Part shown: one piece after another, positions 37,967-47,622 of the stretch
Numbering within the stretch: position 1 is the first letter of the stretch
How the letters are laid out: every line of letters begins with the position of its first letter
Assembly: GCA_004173455.1 (NCBI GenBank)
Contig: SECL01000026.1
Span: 1 to 64,000, forward strand
Direction: 5' to 3'
Length of the DNA stretch: 64,000 nucleotides
Origin: Moraxellaceae bacterium
GTDB taxonomy: Bacteria; Pseudomonadota; Gammaproteobacteria; Pseudomonadales; Moraxellaceae
Made by a program: the position numbers and the translations under genes
The notes under the pieces: model-generated
Told to the model about the DNA's origin: nothing
What the model saw: the letters and a program-made list of their open reading frames with translations, nothing else
The model's database searches: none

Positions 37967-39511
37967 ATGCAACAACTGAATCCATCTGAGATCAGTGCGC
38001 TCATTAAACAGCGTATTAGCGATCTGGACACCAGCGCGACCGCCAAGAATGAAGGTACCATCGTCAAGGTATCCGATGGTATCGTGCGTATTCACGGTCT
38101 GGCTGATGCCATGTACGGTGAGATGATCGAATTTGACGGCGGCTTATACGGAATGGCACTGAACTTGGAACAAGATTCAGTCGGTGCTGTCGTATTAGGC
38201 AACTATTTAAGCCTGCAAGAAGGCCAAAAGGTCCGTTGTACTGGCCGCGTACTGGAAGTTCCAGTCGGTCCAGAACTGCTGGGCCGTGTGGTTGACGCAC
38301 TGGGTAACCCGATTGATGGCAAAGGCCCAATCAATGCGCAACTTAATGATGCGGTTGAAAAGGTGGCACCCGGTGTAATCTGGCGTCAAAGCGTTGATCA
38401 GCCTGTACAAACAGGTTATAAATCAGTCGATACCATGATTCCGGTAGGCCGTGGCCAGCGTGAGCTGATCATTGGTGACCGCCAGACTGGTAAAACCGCG
38501 ATGGCGATTGACGCGATTATTGCCCAGAAAGATTCTGGCATTAAATGCGTGTATGTGGCGATTGGTCAAAAGCAATCGACCATTGCTAACGTGGTGCGTA
38601 AACTGGAAGAATCTGGTGCACTGGCTTATACCACTGTGGTGGCTGCCTCTGCGTCTGAACCAGCTGCGATGCAGTTCTTGGCACCTTACTCTGGTTGTAC
38701 CATGGGTGAGTATTTCCGCGATCGCGGTGAAGATGCCCTGATTGTGTATGATGACTTGTCCAAGCAAGCGGTGGCGTATCGCCAGATTTCTTTGCTGCTG
38801 CGTCGTCCACCAGGCCGTGAAGCCTATCCCGGTGACGTATTCTATCTACACTCCCGTTTGCTAGAGCGTGCATCACGTGTATCTGCGGCGTATGTAGAAA
38901 AATTCACCAACGGTGCCGTAACTGGCCAAACAGGTTCTCTGACTGCATTGCCAATCATTGAAACTCAGGCTGGTGACGTGTCTGCATTCGTTCCAACCAA
39001 TGTGATTTCGATTACTGACGGTCAGATCTTCTTGGAATCCTCACTGTTTAACGCGGGTATTCGTCCTGCGGTAAACGCGGGTATTTCGGTATCCCGTGTC
39101 GGTGGTGCTGCGCAAACCAAGATTATCAAGAAACTGTCCGGTGGTATCCGTACCGCACTGGCGCAGTACCGTGAACTGGCTGCATTTGCCCAGTTTGCTT
39201 CTGATCTTGACGAAGCAACCCGCAAACAGCTGGAGCATGGTCAGCGCGTGACCGAGCTGATGAAGCAAAAGCAATATGCGCCACTGTCTATTGCTGATCA
39301 GGCCGTGTCCATTTATGCCTCTAACGAAGGCTATCTGACTGACGTTCCTGTCAACAAGATTGGTGACTTTGAAGAAGCCCTGCTGGCTTATATGCGCTCG
39401 CAACACAGTGCATTAATGGACGAGATTGATCGTACAGCCAACTACAATGGTGACATTGAAGCAGGCTTGAAGCAAGGTATTGAAAGCTTCAAAGCAACTC
39501 AGGCGTATTAA
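37967..39511 (+). CDS. atpA: ATP synthase F1 subunit alpha
   Basis: A 514-residue non-catalytic nucleotide-binding subunit. The P-loop is [14 protein letters not shown] near residue 170, and the family signature [13 protein letters not shown] lies near 365-377. Full length and intact, directly followed by the broken atpG. Confidence 0.98.
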   Translation: MQQLNPSEISALIKQRISDLDTSATAKNEGTIVKVSDGIVRIHGLADAMYGEMIEFDGGLYGMALNLEQDSVGAVVLGNYLSLQEGQKVRCTGRVLEVPVGPELLGRVVDALGNPIDGKGPINAQLNDAVEKVAPGVIWRQSVDQPVQTGYKSVDTMIPVGRGQRELIIGDRQTGKTAMAIDAIIAQKDSGIKCVYVAIGQKQSTIANVVRKLEESGALAYTTVVAASASEPAAMQFLAPYSGCTMGEYFRDRGEDALIVYDDLSKQAVAYRQISLLLRRPPGREAYPGDVFYLHSRLLERASRVSAAYVEKFTNGAVTGQTGSLTALPIIETQAGDVSAFVPTNVISITDGQIFLESSLFNAGIRPAVNAGISVSRVGGAAQTKIIKKLSGGIRTALAQYRELAAFAQFASDLDEATRKQLEHGQRVTELMKQKQYAPLSIADQAVSIYASNEGYLTDVPVNKIGDFEEALLAYMRSQHSALMDEIDRTANYNGDIEAGLKQGIESFKATQAY

Positions 39512-39606
39512 TCCTTAGGTTTACCCTGAAGGTTAATTCCTGATTCACGGATCACATTTGGAAGGTTTGGGTTTTGCCTGAATCTTCCAAATAACAGGTT
39601 AAGCGT

Positions 39607-40283
39607 ATGGCAAGTTTAAAAGAAATTCGCGCCAAGGTAGCCAGCATTAAAAGCACGCAAAAGATTACGCGTGCCATGCAACTGGTGGCTGCCAGTAAAA
39701 TGCGTCGTGCGCCCAGCACGTCAAGACCCAGCAGGAACAATCGATTGACGTTCAATTTGCATTAATCGGTCAAAAAGCGGTTACGTTTTTCAAAAATTAT
39801 GGCGGCAAAGTGCTGGGTGCAACCACGCAAGTGGGCGATGCACCGGGTATGGAACAGTTGACAGGGTCTGTGCAGGTCATGCTGGATGCCTTTGATCGCG
39901 GCGAAATTGATCGCGTTTATCTGGTGTCCAACAAGTTTATCAATGCCATGACCCAAAAGCCCCAGATTGATCAGTTGGTGCCGTTGGCCGCAAGCAGCGA
40001 AGGCGAACAGCTTAACCGCAGCTATGGCTGGGACTACCTATATGAGCCAGAAGCCAATGTATTACTCAATGGCTTATTGGTGCGTTATATCGAGTCCATG
40101 GTGTATCAGGGCGTGGTAGAAAACATTGCTTCCGAGCAGGCTGCCCGTATGATTGCCATGAAAGCGGCAACTGATAACGCAGGCGATCTGATCAAGAGCT
40201 TACAACTTATTTATAACAAGCTGCGTCAAGCCGCGATTACCCGGGAAATTTCCGAGATCGTCGGTGGTGCCGCTGCCGTTTAA
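39607..40283 (+). pseudogene. atpG: ATP synthase F1 subunit gamma, internally deleted and frameshifted
   Basis: Codons 1-35 (39607-39711, [15 protein letters not shown] to SKMRRA) are a normal AtpG N-terminus. The next bases shift frame: the phase starting at 39714 gives [20 protein letters not shown] and runs 189 codons to the normal end [12 protein letters not shown]. Compared with the Acinetobacter protein of 289 residues as I recall it, residues 36-100 are missing, about 193 bp, not a multiple of three. Read from the true start, translation ends after about 17 foreign residues. The lost part includes most of the N-terminal coiled coil and the SDRGLAGG core strand. An internal GTG at 39810 could restart the C-terminal part only. 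An assembly error is the main alternative. Confidence 0.9.
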
Positions 40284-40310
40284 CATGATTCTTTAAATAA
40301 ATTAATTTGA

Positions 40311-41720
<1,410 letters not shown>

Positions 41721-41747
41721 GTAACGCTCAGTTAAGGAGATGATCTC

Positions 41748-42164
41748 ATGGCAGTAATGCAATGTGATGTGGTAAGCGTTAAGGACTCCATCTATTCAGG
41801 TGCGGTGTCCATGCTTATTGCAAAAGGTGCAGGTGGCGAGCTGGGTATTTTGCCCGGCCACGCGCCACTGGTCACCTTGCTGCAACCCGGCCCAATTCGT
41901 GTGCAACTGGAAAACGGTACAGAAGAAGTGATCTATGTATCGGGTGGCGTACTTGAGGTGCAACCGCATGTGGTAACCGTCTTGGCGGATACCGCAGTAC
42001 GTGCTGGCGACCTTGATGAAGCTGCGATTTTAGAAGCGCGCAAACAGGCTGAAACCTTGCTGGAAAACCAGCGCGGTGAACTGGATACTGGTGCGGCCAT
42101 GGCTGCACTGGCTGAAACTGCCGCTCAACTGGAAACCCTGCGCAAGCTGAAAAACCGTGCATAA
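41748..42164 (+). CDS. atpC: ATP synthase F1 subunit epsilon
   Basis: A 138-residue inhibitory/rotor subunit. The N-terminal beta sandwich has GELGILPGHAPLVTLLQPGPI and the C-terminal two-helix part is AILEARKQAETLLENQRG onward. Last gene of the atp operon. Confidence 0.96.
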   Translation: MAVMQCDVVSVKDSIYSGAVSMLIAKGAGGELGILPGHAPLVTLLQPGPIRVQLENGTEEVIYVSGGVLEVQPHVVTVLADTAVRAGDLDEAAILEARKQAETLLENQRGELDTGAAMAALAETAAQLETLRKLKNRA

Positions 42165-42184
42165 CGTGTTTTAATACTTGTGGT

Positions 42185-42217
42185 AAAAAAACCGTCTTAA
42201 CTTAAGGCGGTTTTTTT
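42185..42217 (+). terminator. Terminator of the atp operon
   Basis: The stem AAAAAACCGTCTTAA with TTAAGGCGGTTTTTTT (one mismatch) and T-run, 21 bases after atpC. Confidence 0.88.
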
Positions 42218-42314
42218 ATGAAATTAAATAGCGAATACCATGTTATGATTTGTTGATATAAATTGTATTTTTGTGATAGTTAGTTTACATAATTAAAGGG
42301 TTAATGAGTTAACA

Positions 42315-42596
42315 ATGATTTCATGGAGTGGTTACGGTTTACTAGCATTTCTATTGCCGCTTATAGCAGCAGCTTTTTCAGTATTATTTAGCTGGAATAT
42401 CGACATTGGTAGTCATAATTTTAAGCAAGTATTTAATGTCCTATTTGTTTTTTGCATTCCAGCAATATGGATTATTGGAAAACGCTTGAATGGAGATGCA
42501 GGACGCTATGCAGCAGAGCATACATTTATGACTTTTCCATTGCAGTACACTGCTTTTATTTATATGGCGATATTATTAGTAAATTTAATGCATTAA
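42315..42596 (+). CDS. Small hypothetical membrane protein
   Basis: A 93-residue protein with three hydrophobic segments (about 7-27, 40-55, 72-91). Not recognised. It lies in an AT-rich stretch and is followed after 21 bases by a DUF3592-like gene on the same strand, probably one operon. Confidence 0.55.
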   Translation: MISWSGYGLLAFLLPLIAAAFSVLFSWNIDIGSHNFKQVFNVLFVFCIPAIWIIGKRLNGDAGRYAAEHTFMTFPLQYTAFIYMAILLVNLMH

Positions 42597-42617
42597 ATAA
42601 TAATTAAGGGTAAACCG

Positions 42618-43079
42618 ATGATATCGGATTGGAAGTGTTGGATTGCTGGAATAGTGGCAATTATTATTATATGTTTTTGTCAAACGAAAAGAAGTAACTA
42701 TGAACATTTACAACAGGTTGGCAAATCAGTCATTGTGCAACAGCCTGAAAGTTACACCCAGTATGTAAAAAATGGTTCAGTTAGCGGTACTTCTGTAGAT
42801 ATTATTTTTGTAGCAAATGGTTTAAATATTAAAGAGAATAGAAAAATTTCAAAAGAGATTTTTAATGACTTTAGTCAAGGGCAGCCTGTAAAAGCTTTAT
42901 ATGATCCTATAAATCCACATCGTTTTATTCTTGAGCGTGATGAGGAACCGCTACTTGTATGGGTATTATTATCAGGTTTTATGGGATTTATGGGTGTATA
43001 TATAACATTAGCATTATGGTTTCCTAATAATGCCGTTAAGATAAAACCTAATAAATACAGTTCAGCTCTGAAAAGATAG
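42618..43079 (+). CDS. DUF3592-like membrane protein
   Basis: A 153-residue protein with an N-terminal hydrophobic helix (about 8-22), a soluble beta-rich region, and a C-terminal hydrophobic segment (about 115-138). The pattern VKALYDPINPHRFILER followed by a membrane helix recalls the DUF3592 family (YDPxxPxxA type), whose role is unknown. Low GC compared with neighbours. Preceded by a weak AGGG site. Confidence 0.55.
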   Translation: MISDWKCWIAGIVAIIIICFCQTKRSNYEHLQQVGKSVIVQQPESYTQYVKNGSVSGTSVDIIFVANGLNIKENRKISKEIFNDFSQGQPVKALYDPINPHRFILERDEEPLLVWVLLSGFMGFMGVYITLALWFPNNAVKIKPNKYSSALKR

Positions 43080-43144
43080 CTCGCATGTTAACTCTTTATT
43101 ATTTTAATTTTATAGCGCATTAGACCCTTACAAGTGTAATTGGA

Positions 43145-43175
43145 AAATAAAAACCGCCTCTCAAGGAAGACGGTT
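43145..43175 (-). terminator. Terminator after gpx
   Basis: On the minus strand, AAACCGTCTTCC and GAGGCGGTTT form a stem followed by a T-run, just after the glutathione peroxidase gene. It may also serve the convergent DUF3592-like gene. Confidence 0.65.
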
Positions 43176-43193
43176 TGTCTGCTGGTTAATCGC

Positions 43194-43739
43194 TTACTTC
43201 GCCAGCTCAGCATTAATAGCGTCAACAAGACGTGGGTCATCAGCGGTAATATCTGGGGCAAAGCGGCCAACCACGTCACCTTGTTTATTCACCAAGAATT
43301 TCTCAAAGTTCCACAGCACTTCAGGGGCTTCAGTGGTTTCAATCGATAAGCCTTTTAGCCGTTCACGCATGGAACCTTCACCAGTGGTTTGCGGCTGGGC
43401 TTTGGTGAGCTGTGCATATAGTGGATGCTGGTCGCTGCCAGTGACCGAAATCTTGGAAAAAAGCGGAAAATGTACGTCATAGTTGAGGCTGCAAAAGCTG
43501 CTGATTTCTTCATCCGTACCCGGTTCCTGACCTTTAAAGTTATTGGCCGGAAATCCTAAAATTTCAAGCCCTTGGTCTTTTTTGGCCTGATACAGTTTTT
43601 CCAGCCCTTCATACTGGGCGGTTAAGCCGCATTTGGATGCTGTATTGACAATCAACAGTACCTTGCCTGCATACTGATTTAGGTGAGTAGAGTCGCCTTG
43701 GATGGTTTTAACTGGAATATCATAAATGGATTGGGACAT
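43194..43739 (-). CDS. Glutathione peroxidase family thiol peroxidase
   Basis: Reduces hydroperoxides. The Cys-type active site is C37 in NTASKCGLT, with Q71 in NNFKGQEPG and W143-N144 in LWNFEKF completing the catalytic tetrad. A Cys enzyme of this kind often uses thioredoxin. The ATG at 43739 has AAGGA six bases upstream. It lies directly after an OhrR-like MarR gene on the same strand, which suggests peroxide-inducible control. Confidence 0.92.
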   Translation of the reverse strand: MSQSIYDIPVKTIQGDSTHLNQYAGKVLLIVNTASKCGLTAQYEGLEKLYQAKKDQGLEILGFPANNFKGQEPGTDEEISSFCSLNYDVHFPLFSKISVTGSDQHPLYAQLTKAQPQTTGEGSMRERLKGLSIETTEAPEVLWNFEKFLVNKQGDVVGRFAPDITADDPRLVDAINAELAK

Positions 43740-43784
43740 GAGGGTTCCTTTTGTGAGGGAGTGGTGGGACATTAACAGCAGGGA

Positions 43785-44261
43785 TTAGGATTGATCAGGC
43801 TTTAAGGCCTGCGACATCAGCGCTACCATGTGCTGCACCTGATCACGCAACTGGTCGAGCTGTTCAGTCGACAATTGAAGTTGACTGGCCAGCGTTGAGG
43901 GAATGATGGCGGCTTGCCGCTTAAGTACCTGACCTTGCGCTGTGAGGGCAATCAGTACGCGGCGTTCATCGGTAGAGTCACGCTGGCGGTCAACCAGACC
44001 ATGGGCAGCCAGTCGCTTGAGCAAGGGCGTGAGTGTGCCACTGTCCAGAAACAGTTTTTCACCCAGTGCGCCAACCGTACAGGGCGAGCTTTCCCACAGC
44101 ACCAGCATCACCAGATATTGCGGGTAGGTCAGATTAAACTGCGCCAGCACCGGCCGATAAAGGCGATTGAGCAAATTTGATGCCGCATACAGTGGAAAGC
44201 AGATTTGCCGGTCGAGTAGCAGCATATCGTTAGCAGGTGGCAAGGCAGGATCAGTCATCAT
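43785..44261 (-). CDS. MarR-family regulator, OhrR-like
   Basis: A winged-helix regulator of about 158 residues. LDRQICFPLYAASN carries the single N-terminal Cys position that OhrR uses to sense organic hydroperoxides, and the DNA-binding wing is DSTDERRVLIALT. The start (44261 or the adjacent Met, or an ATG 11-12 codons later) is uncertain. It is upstream of gpx by 45 bases, so it probably regulates gpx and itself. The divergent DMT gene may share its promoter region. Confidence 0.83.
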   Translation of the reverse strand: MMTDPALPPANDMLLLDRQICFPLYAASNLLNRLYRPVLAQFNLTYPQYLVMLVLWESSPCTVGALGEKLFLDSGTLTPLLKRLAAHGLVDRQRDSTDERRVLIALTAQGQVLKRQAAIIPSTLASQLQLSTEQLDQLRDQVQHMVALMSQALKPDQS

Positions 44262-44438
44262 CAAAAATTTCTGGATTTTATAAATTGTATTGCTGTAAAT
44301 TATATTTTGCACAATGTAATTGATGGGTTTTTGTAATCCAGCTTAATGTGGCAAATCAGTCTTAAATGCAACCTGACCGCATTTTGTTTAATCATTACAC
44401 CCGTTACACTAGAAGCTGACATTTGTACGAGCTTATCC

Positions 44439-45356
44439 ATGGCTTCAAACCCGTTAAACAGCAAAAATTCAGCATATCTTTATTTATTGCCGATTGCAGC
44501 GGTATTGATTTGGTCTGTTAACGTGGTGATTGCCCGCGTGGCTGTTGATGTGATCTCGCCGCTCAGCATTAGTTTTTATCGCTGGTTTTTTGCCTTGCTG
44601 GTGTTAACGCCTATTGTATTGCCGCAAGTGTGGCCGCAACGGCATATTGTGCTGCGTTATTTGCCCAAACTGGCGGTATTGGGTTTGTTTGGGATGGTGG
44701 TGTATCAGGGCTTGGCTTATATTGCAGCACATAGCACCAGCGCCACCAATATGGGCATTATTAATGGGTTGATCCCTTTAGTGACCATTGTAATGGCCAG
44801 TTTTTTACTGAAAGAAAAACCCAGTGCTTTTGCCATTGCAGGCGGCTTATTGTCGTTGTTGGGTTTAGCGGTACTGATTGGTCAGGGAAACCCGGCCAAT
44901 ATCCTGAGTGGAAATATTCATCACGGCGATTGCCTAATGCTCATGGCCGTAATTGCTTATGCAGGCTATGGCGTATTGCTCAGACGTTGGCAAATCCCTT
45001 TAAATACATGGCACAGCGTATATGTACAGATTTTCTTTGGTGCGTTATTTCAGTTGCCGCTGGTGATGTATGCCGGATTCTCACCGATCACCATGCAAAA
45101 TGGCTGGATTATTATTTTTTCCTGTATTTTCCCGTCTATTCTGGCCCCATTTTTATGGATGAAAGCCATTGCAGCATTGGGGCCAAACAGAAGCAGTATT
45201 TTTATGAACTTGCTGCCGGTGTTTACCGCCCTCATTGCCATTTTTTGGTTGGGTGAGCAATGGCACAGCTATCACACTTTAGGAGGATTGCTGGCGCTCG
45301 GAGGCGTGGTGTTAGCGCAAATTAAACCCAAAAAAGGGCTGACTCACAACGCGTAG
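44439..45356 (+). CDS. EamA/DMT-superfamily exporter
   Basis: About 305 residues with ten hydrophobic helices in two EamA repeats (LIWSVNVVIARVAV in the first, LAPFLWMKAIAALGPNRSSIF in the second). Members export amino acids, nucleotides or drugs; the substrate here is unknown. The ATG at 44439 has GAG seven bases upstream and starts just before the first helix; the longer frame from 44346 looks like leader. Confidence 0.87.
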   Translation: MASNPLNSKNSAYLYLLPIAAVLIWSVNVVIARVAVDVISPLSISFYRWFFALLVLTPIVLPQVWPQRHIVLRYLPKLAVLGLFGMVVYQGLAYIAAHSTSATNMGIINGLIPLVTIVMASFLLKEKPSAFAIAGGLLSLLGLAVLIGQGNPANILSGNIHHGDCLMLMAVIAYAGYGVLLRRWQIPLNTWHSVYVQIFFGALFQLPLVMYAGFSPITMQNGWIIIFSCIFPSILAPFLWMKAIAALGPNRSSIFMNLLPVFTALIAIFWLGEQWHSYHTLGGLLALGGVVLAQIKPKKGLTHNA

Positions 45357-45396
45357 CATTGGTTGATTTCTGGTTGAATGGGTTGAGTTGACGGCA

Positions 45397-45753
45397 TTAA
45401 TGCATTGAAATGCGCAGGCCTTTTCTGGGACTGATTTTTCGGCATTTTGCATCGCTGGCCATTAGTTTTTGCAGCTTATACTCATTAAAGCGAGTGGCTG
45501 AATTGACCACCTTAAAGGGTTCGGCACTGGTCACGTGCAAGCATTCATGCGGTTTTAAGTTGGCTAATATACTACGTTGCTGCTCTGTGGCATGCTGCAT
45601 GGATAAATATAGCGTGCCGGTGGTGGTGGCTATGCGCGCTTCGGTGTCACTGATTTGTGGACTGGCAATGGCTTTAACGATGGTTGTGTTGACCATTTTG
45701 CAAGCACTCAGCAGTAGCAAAACAGGCAGTAAGATTAAAATTGGCTTTAGCAT
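45397..45753 (-). CDS. Hypothetical lipoprotein
   Basis: About 118 residues with a signal peptide and lipobox (LLSAC). The remainder is polar, with two later Cys residues, and not recognised. Convergent with the DMT exporter gene. AAGG lies nine bases upstream of the chosen ATG; the ATG three codons earlier is an alternative. Confidence 0.6.
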   Translation of the reverse strand: MLKPILILLPVLLLLSACKMVNTTIVKAIASPQISDTEARIATTTGTLYLSMQHATEQQRSILANLKPHECLHVTSAEPFKVVNSATRFNEYKLQKLMASDAKCRKISPRKGLRISMH

Positions 45754-45789
45754 GTTAGACATCCTTGTCGTTGCGGTTAAGCGTAAGAA

Positions 45790-45999
45790 TTACTTGACCG
45801 TCAATTGTTGGCCAGCAAAGCTCACCACTTGACCCCGTGTAATTTTACAGCGTTTACGGGTTTCAACTTTGCCATCTACTTTGACTAAACCCTGCTCAAT
45901 GGCCGTTTTTGCGGCACCACCGCTATCACACCAGCCTTCAATTTTTAACAGGTCACACAGCGCCACATACGGGTGATCTTCAAGGTTAAACTGGTTCAT
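45790..45999 (-). CDS. S4-domain RNA-binding protein, YbcJ family
   Basis: A 69-residue protein that is essentially one S4 domain: VALCDLLKIEGWCDSGGAAK to LVKVDGKVETRKRCKITRGQVV. The length equals YbcJ (about 70). Binds structured RNA, probably ribosomal; the precise role is unknown. ATG 45999 has GGA seven bases upstream. Confidence 0.85.
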   Translation of the reverse strand: MNQFNLEDHPYVALCDLLKIEGWCDSGGAAKTAIEQGLVKVDGKVETRKRCKITRGQVVSFAGQQLTVK

Positions 46000-46090
46000 A
46001 AGGGCGTCCACGCAATAAAAGTGAGGCTGCAAACTGATCAGCAAGTATTAAGCCAATCGTGTCTGGAATGGTTGATATAGTGCGGTAAGT

Positions 46091-46690
46091 TTAGGGCTTT
46101 TGGTTTGGTGCCTGCACAATAACACGCGGCGTACCATCCGCATTGAGATAATATTTTGGCCCCAGTGAGGACATGATCAGCCGGGCATCAAATTCCTCGC
46201 CTTTTTGTGAAGCCGTATTGGAGCACTTGATGGTGTAGCTGACGTCTACCGGGTCAAGATTATAGACTACGCTTTCATACAGCGGGTCGTTCCAGCCAGA
46301 CCAGCCACGATTATAGTAAGGCCGATTCAGGCCATGCCCCCGATACCCTCCATACCATGCAGGACTGTTCCAGCCGCCATACCACTCATTGGGATAAACA
46401 ATAGTACGGCGACTGGGTGCTGATTTGGTTTGGTCCAGTACCATAAAATAACGGTATCCGGCATCCAGTGTGGTTTTGGCGGCCTTTAACAGCGCAATTT
46501 CTTCGGCAGTCGCGGCGCTTAAGTCAGGATCACCAGTAAAACGTACCCGGTAAATGGCGGTATTGAGCTGGTACTGCTCAAACTGGCCTAAACTGGCAAA
46601 GCTTTTGGGGGCGGGTGGTGCCATGGCACAACTGCTCAGCAGCAGTGCAGCCAGACTGGTTACCGCAAATTTGATGACAATGGCACGCAT
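46091..46690 (-). CDS. CC0125/CC1285-type lipoprotein
   Basis: A 199-residue lipoprotein with lipobox LSSC. The pattern YQLNTAIYRVRFTGDPDLS, EEIALLKAAKTTLDAGYRYF matches the CC0125/CC1285 lipoprotein family of unknown function. A Gly/Tyr/Trp/Asn-rich central insert (WYGGWNSPAWYGGYRGHG) is typical of these. Alone on its strand between unrelated genes. Confidence 0.7.
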   Translation of the reverse strand: MRAIVIKFAVTSLAALLLSSCAMAPPAPKSFASLGQFEQYQLNTAIYRVRFTGDPDLSAATAEEIALLKAAKTTLDAGYRYFMVLDQTKSAPSRRTIVYPNEWYGGWNSPAWYGGYRGHGLNRPYYNRGWSGWNDPLYESVVYNLDPVDVSYTIKCSNTASQKGEEFDARLIMSSLGPKYYLNADGTPRVIVQAPNQKP

Positions 46691-46865
46691 GGCATAGGCT
46701 CCCAGCCAGTTGGCAGGCTGACCGCAGGTTATGGCGAAAACAGGGGAAACAGGGTAGATCGTATATTACAGGACAGCACAGGCAGCATGGTAAAAACAAG
46801 CTGTATATACTGTGTAGATCCTACTTACAGTAGCTCTATGGTTCAGTGTATATAAAAAACTACTG

Positions 46866-47405
46866 TTAAAATGAGCTATTCGGCTGTTGTAAAAATTCCA
46901 GTTCTTCGGGGGTGGAGGTTCTGCCCAGCACGGCATTACGGTGCGGATAGCGGCCAAAACGATCAATAATCGCCTTGTGCAGTTTTTCAAATTTCAGATT
47001 GTTTTCATTGCCTAGCCGGGTAAACAAATCCAGTGCTGTTTTATGGATTACTCTGGATTCACTGTGCATAAACGGCATATATAGGAATGAGCACTGTACT
47101 GTACTTAACTGCTGGTCAGCACCTTGGGCAATGGCTTCCTGCGCCAGAACCAGCGCCATGCCGTCACAGGCAAAGCCAGCAGCTTGATCGCGGTACAGGT
47201 TACGTGAAAACTGGTCAAGCACAATAATTTCAGCCAGACGACCCTCGCTGCTGCTGCGCCATTCACTGAGTTCAGCGGCAGCCACGCGAGTATGTAATTT
47301 ACCAAATTGCTGCTGAATTTGCTGGTCAAATCGCGCATCTTTTTCAAACCATTGCGCTGGCGTTGTTTGTTCAAACCAGAAATTTAAAACCTGCTGCGAA
47401 GTCAT
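46866..47405 (-). CDS. DUF924 family protein
   Basis: A 179-residue protein with the family pattern VLNFWFEQTTPAQWFEKD at the start, IIVLDQFSRNLYRDQAAGFACD in the middle and FGRYPHRNAVLGR near the end. Helical and soluble, related to TPR-like folds; function is unknown. The ATG at 47405 has GGGA seven bases upstream. Confidence 0.88.
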   Translation of the reverse strand: MTSQQVLNFWFEQTTPAQWFEKDARFDQQIQQQFGKLHTRVAAAELSEWRSSSEGRLAEIIVLDQFSRNLYRDQAAGFACDGMALVLAQEAIAQGADQQLSTVQCSFLYMPFMHSESRVIHKTALDLFTRLGNENNLKFEKLHKAIIDRFGRYPHRNAVLGRTSTPEELEFLQQPNSSF

Positions 47406-47488
47406 GGCATATTCCCGTTTAGTCGATGAAGCCTTTACTGTAAAGTAGCCGTGTGGCAAAAAACGAGCTTAAAACCGTATCAATGATG

Positions 47489-47513
47489 AAAACGCCAAAA
47501 AAAGCGTTTTTTT
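47489..47513 (+). terminator. Terminator-like hairpin in the gshA upstream region
   Basis: AAAACGC with GCGTTTT around a CAAAAAAA loop, then T-run. No plus-strand gene ends here; it lies between divergent DUF924 and gshA and may attenuate a gshA leader. Confidence 0.45.
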
Positions 47514-47622
47514 CACGTTAAAAATCATGCGTTTTTGGCCAATAAAAGGCAGAATCGCTATGTCTTGCTTTGCAGCATCTATTGCATGCAAAGTGATGTT
47601 GCTGGCCAGATGAGTAAAATGA

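Noticed and set aside
45410-45832. 140-codon plus-strand frame opposite the small lipoprotein gene
   Set aside because: The minus-strand frame has a lipobox and signal peptide, so it is the better reading.
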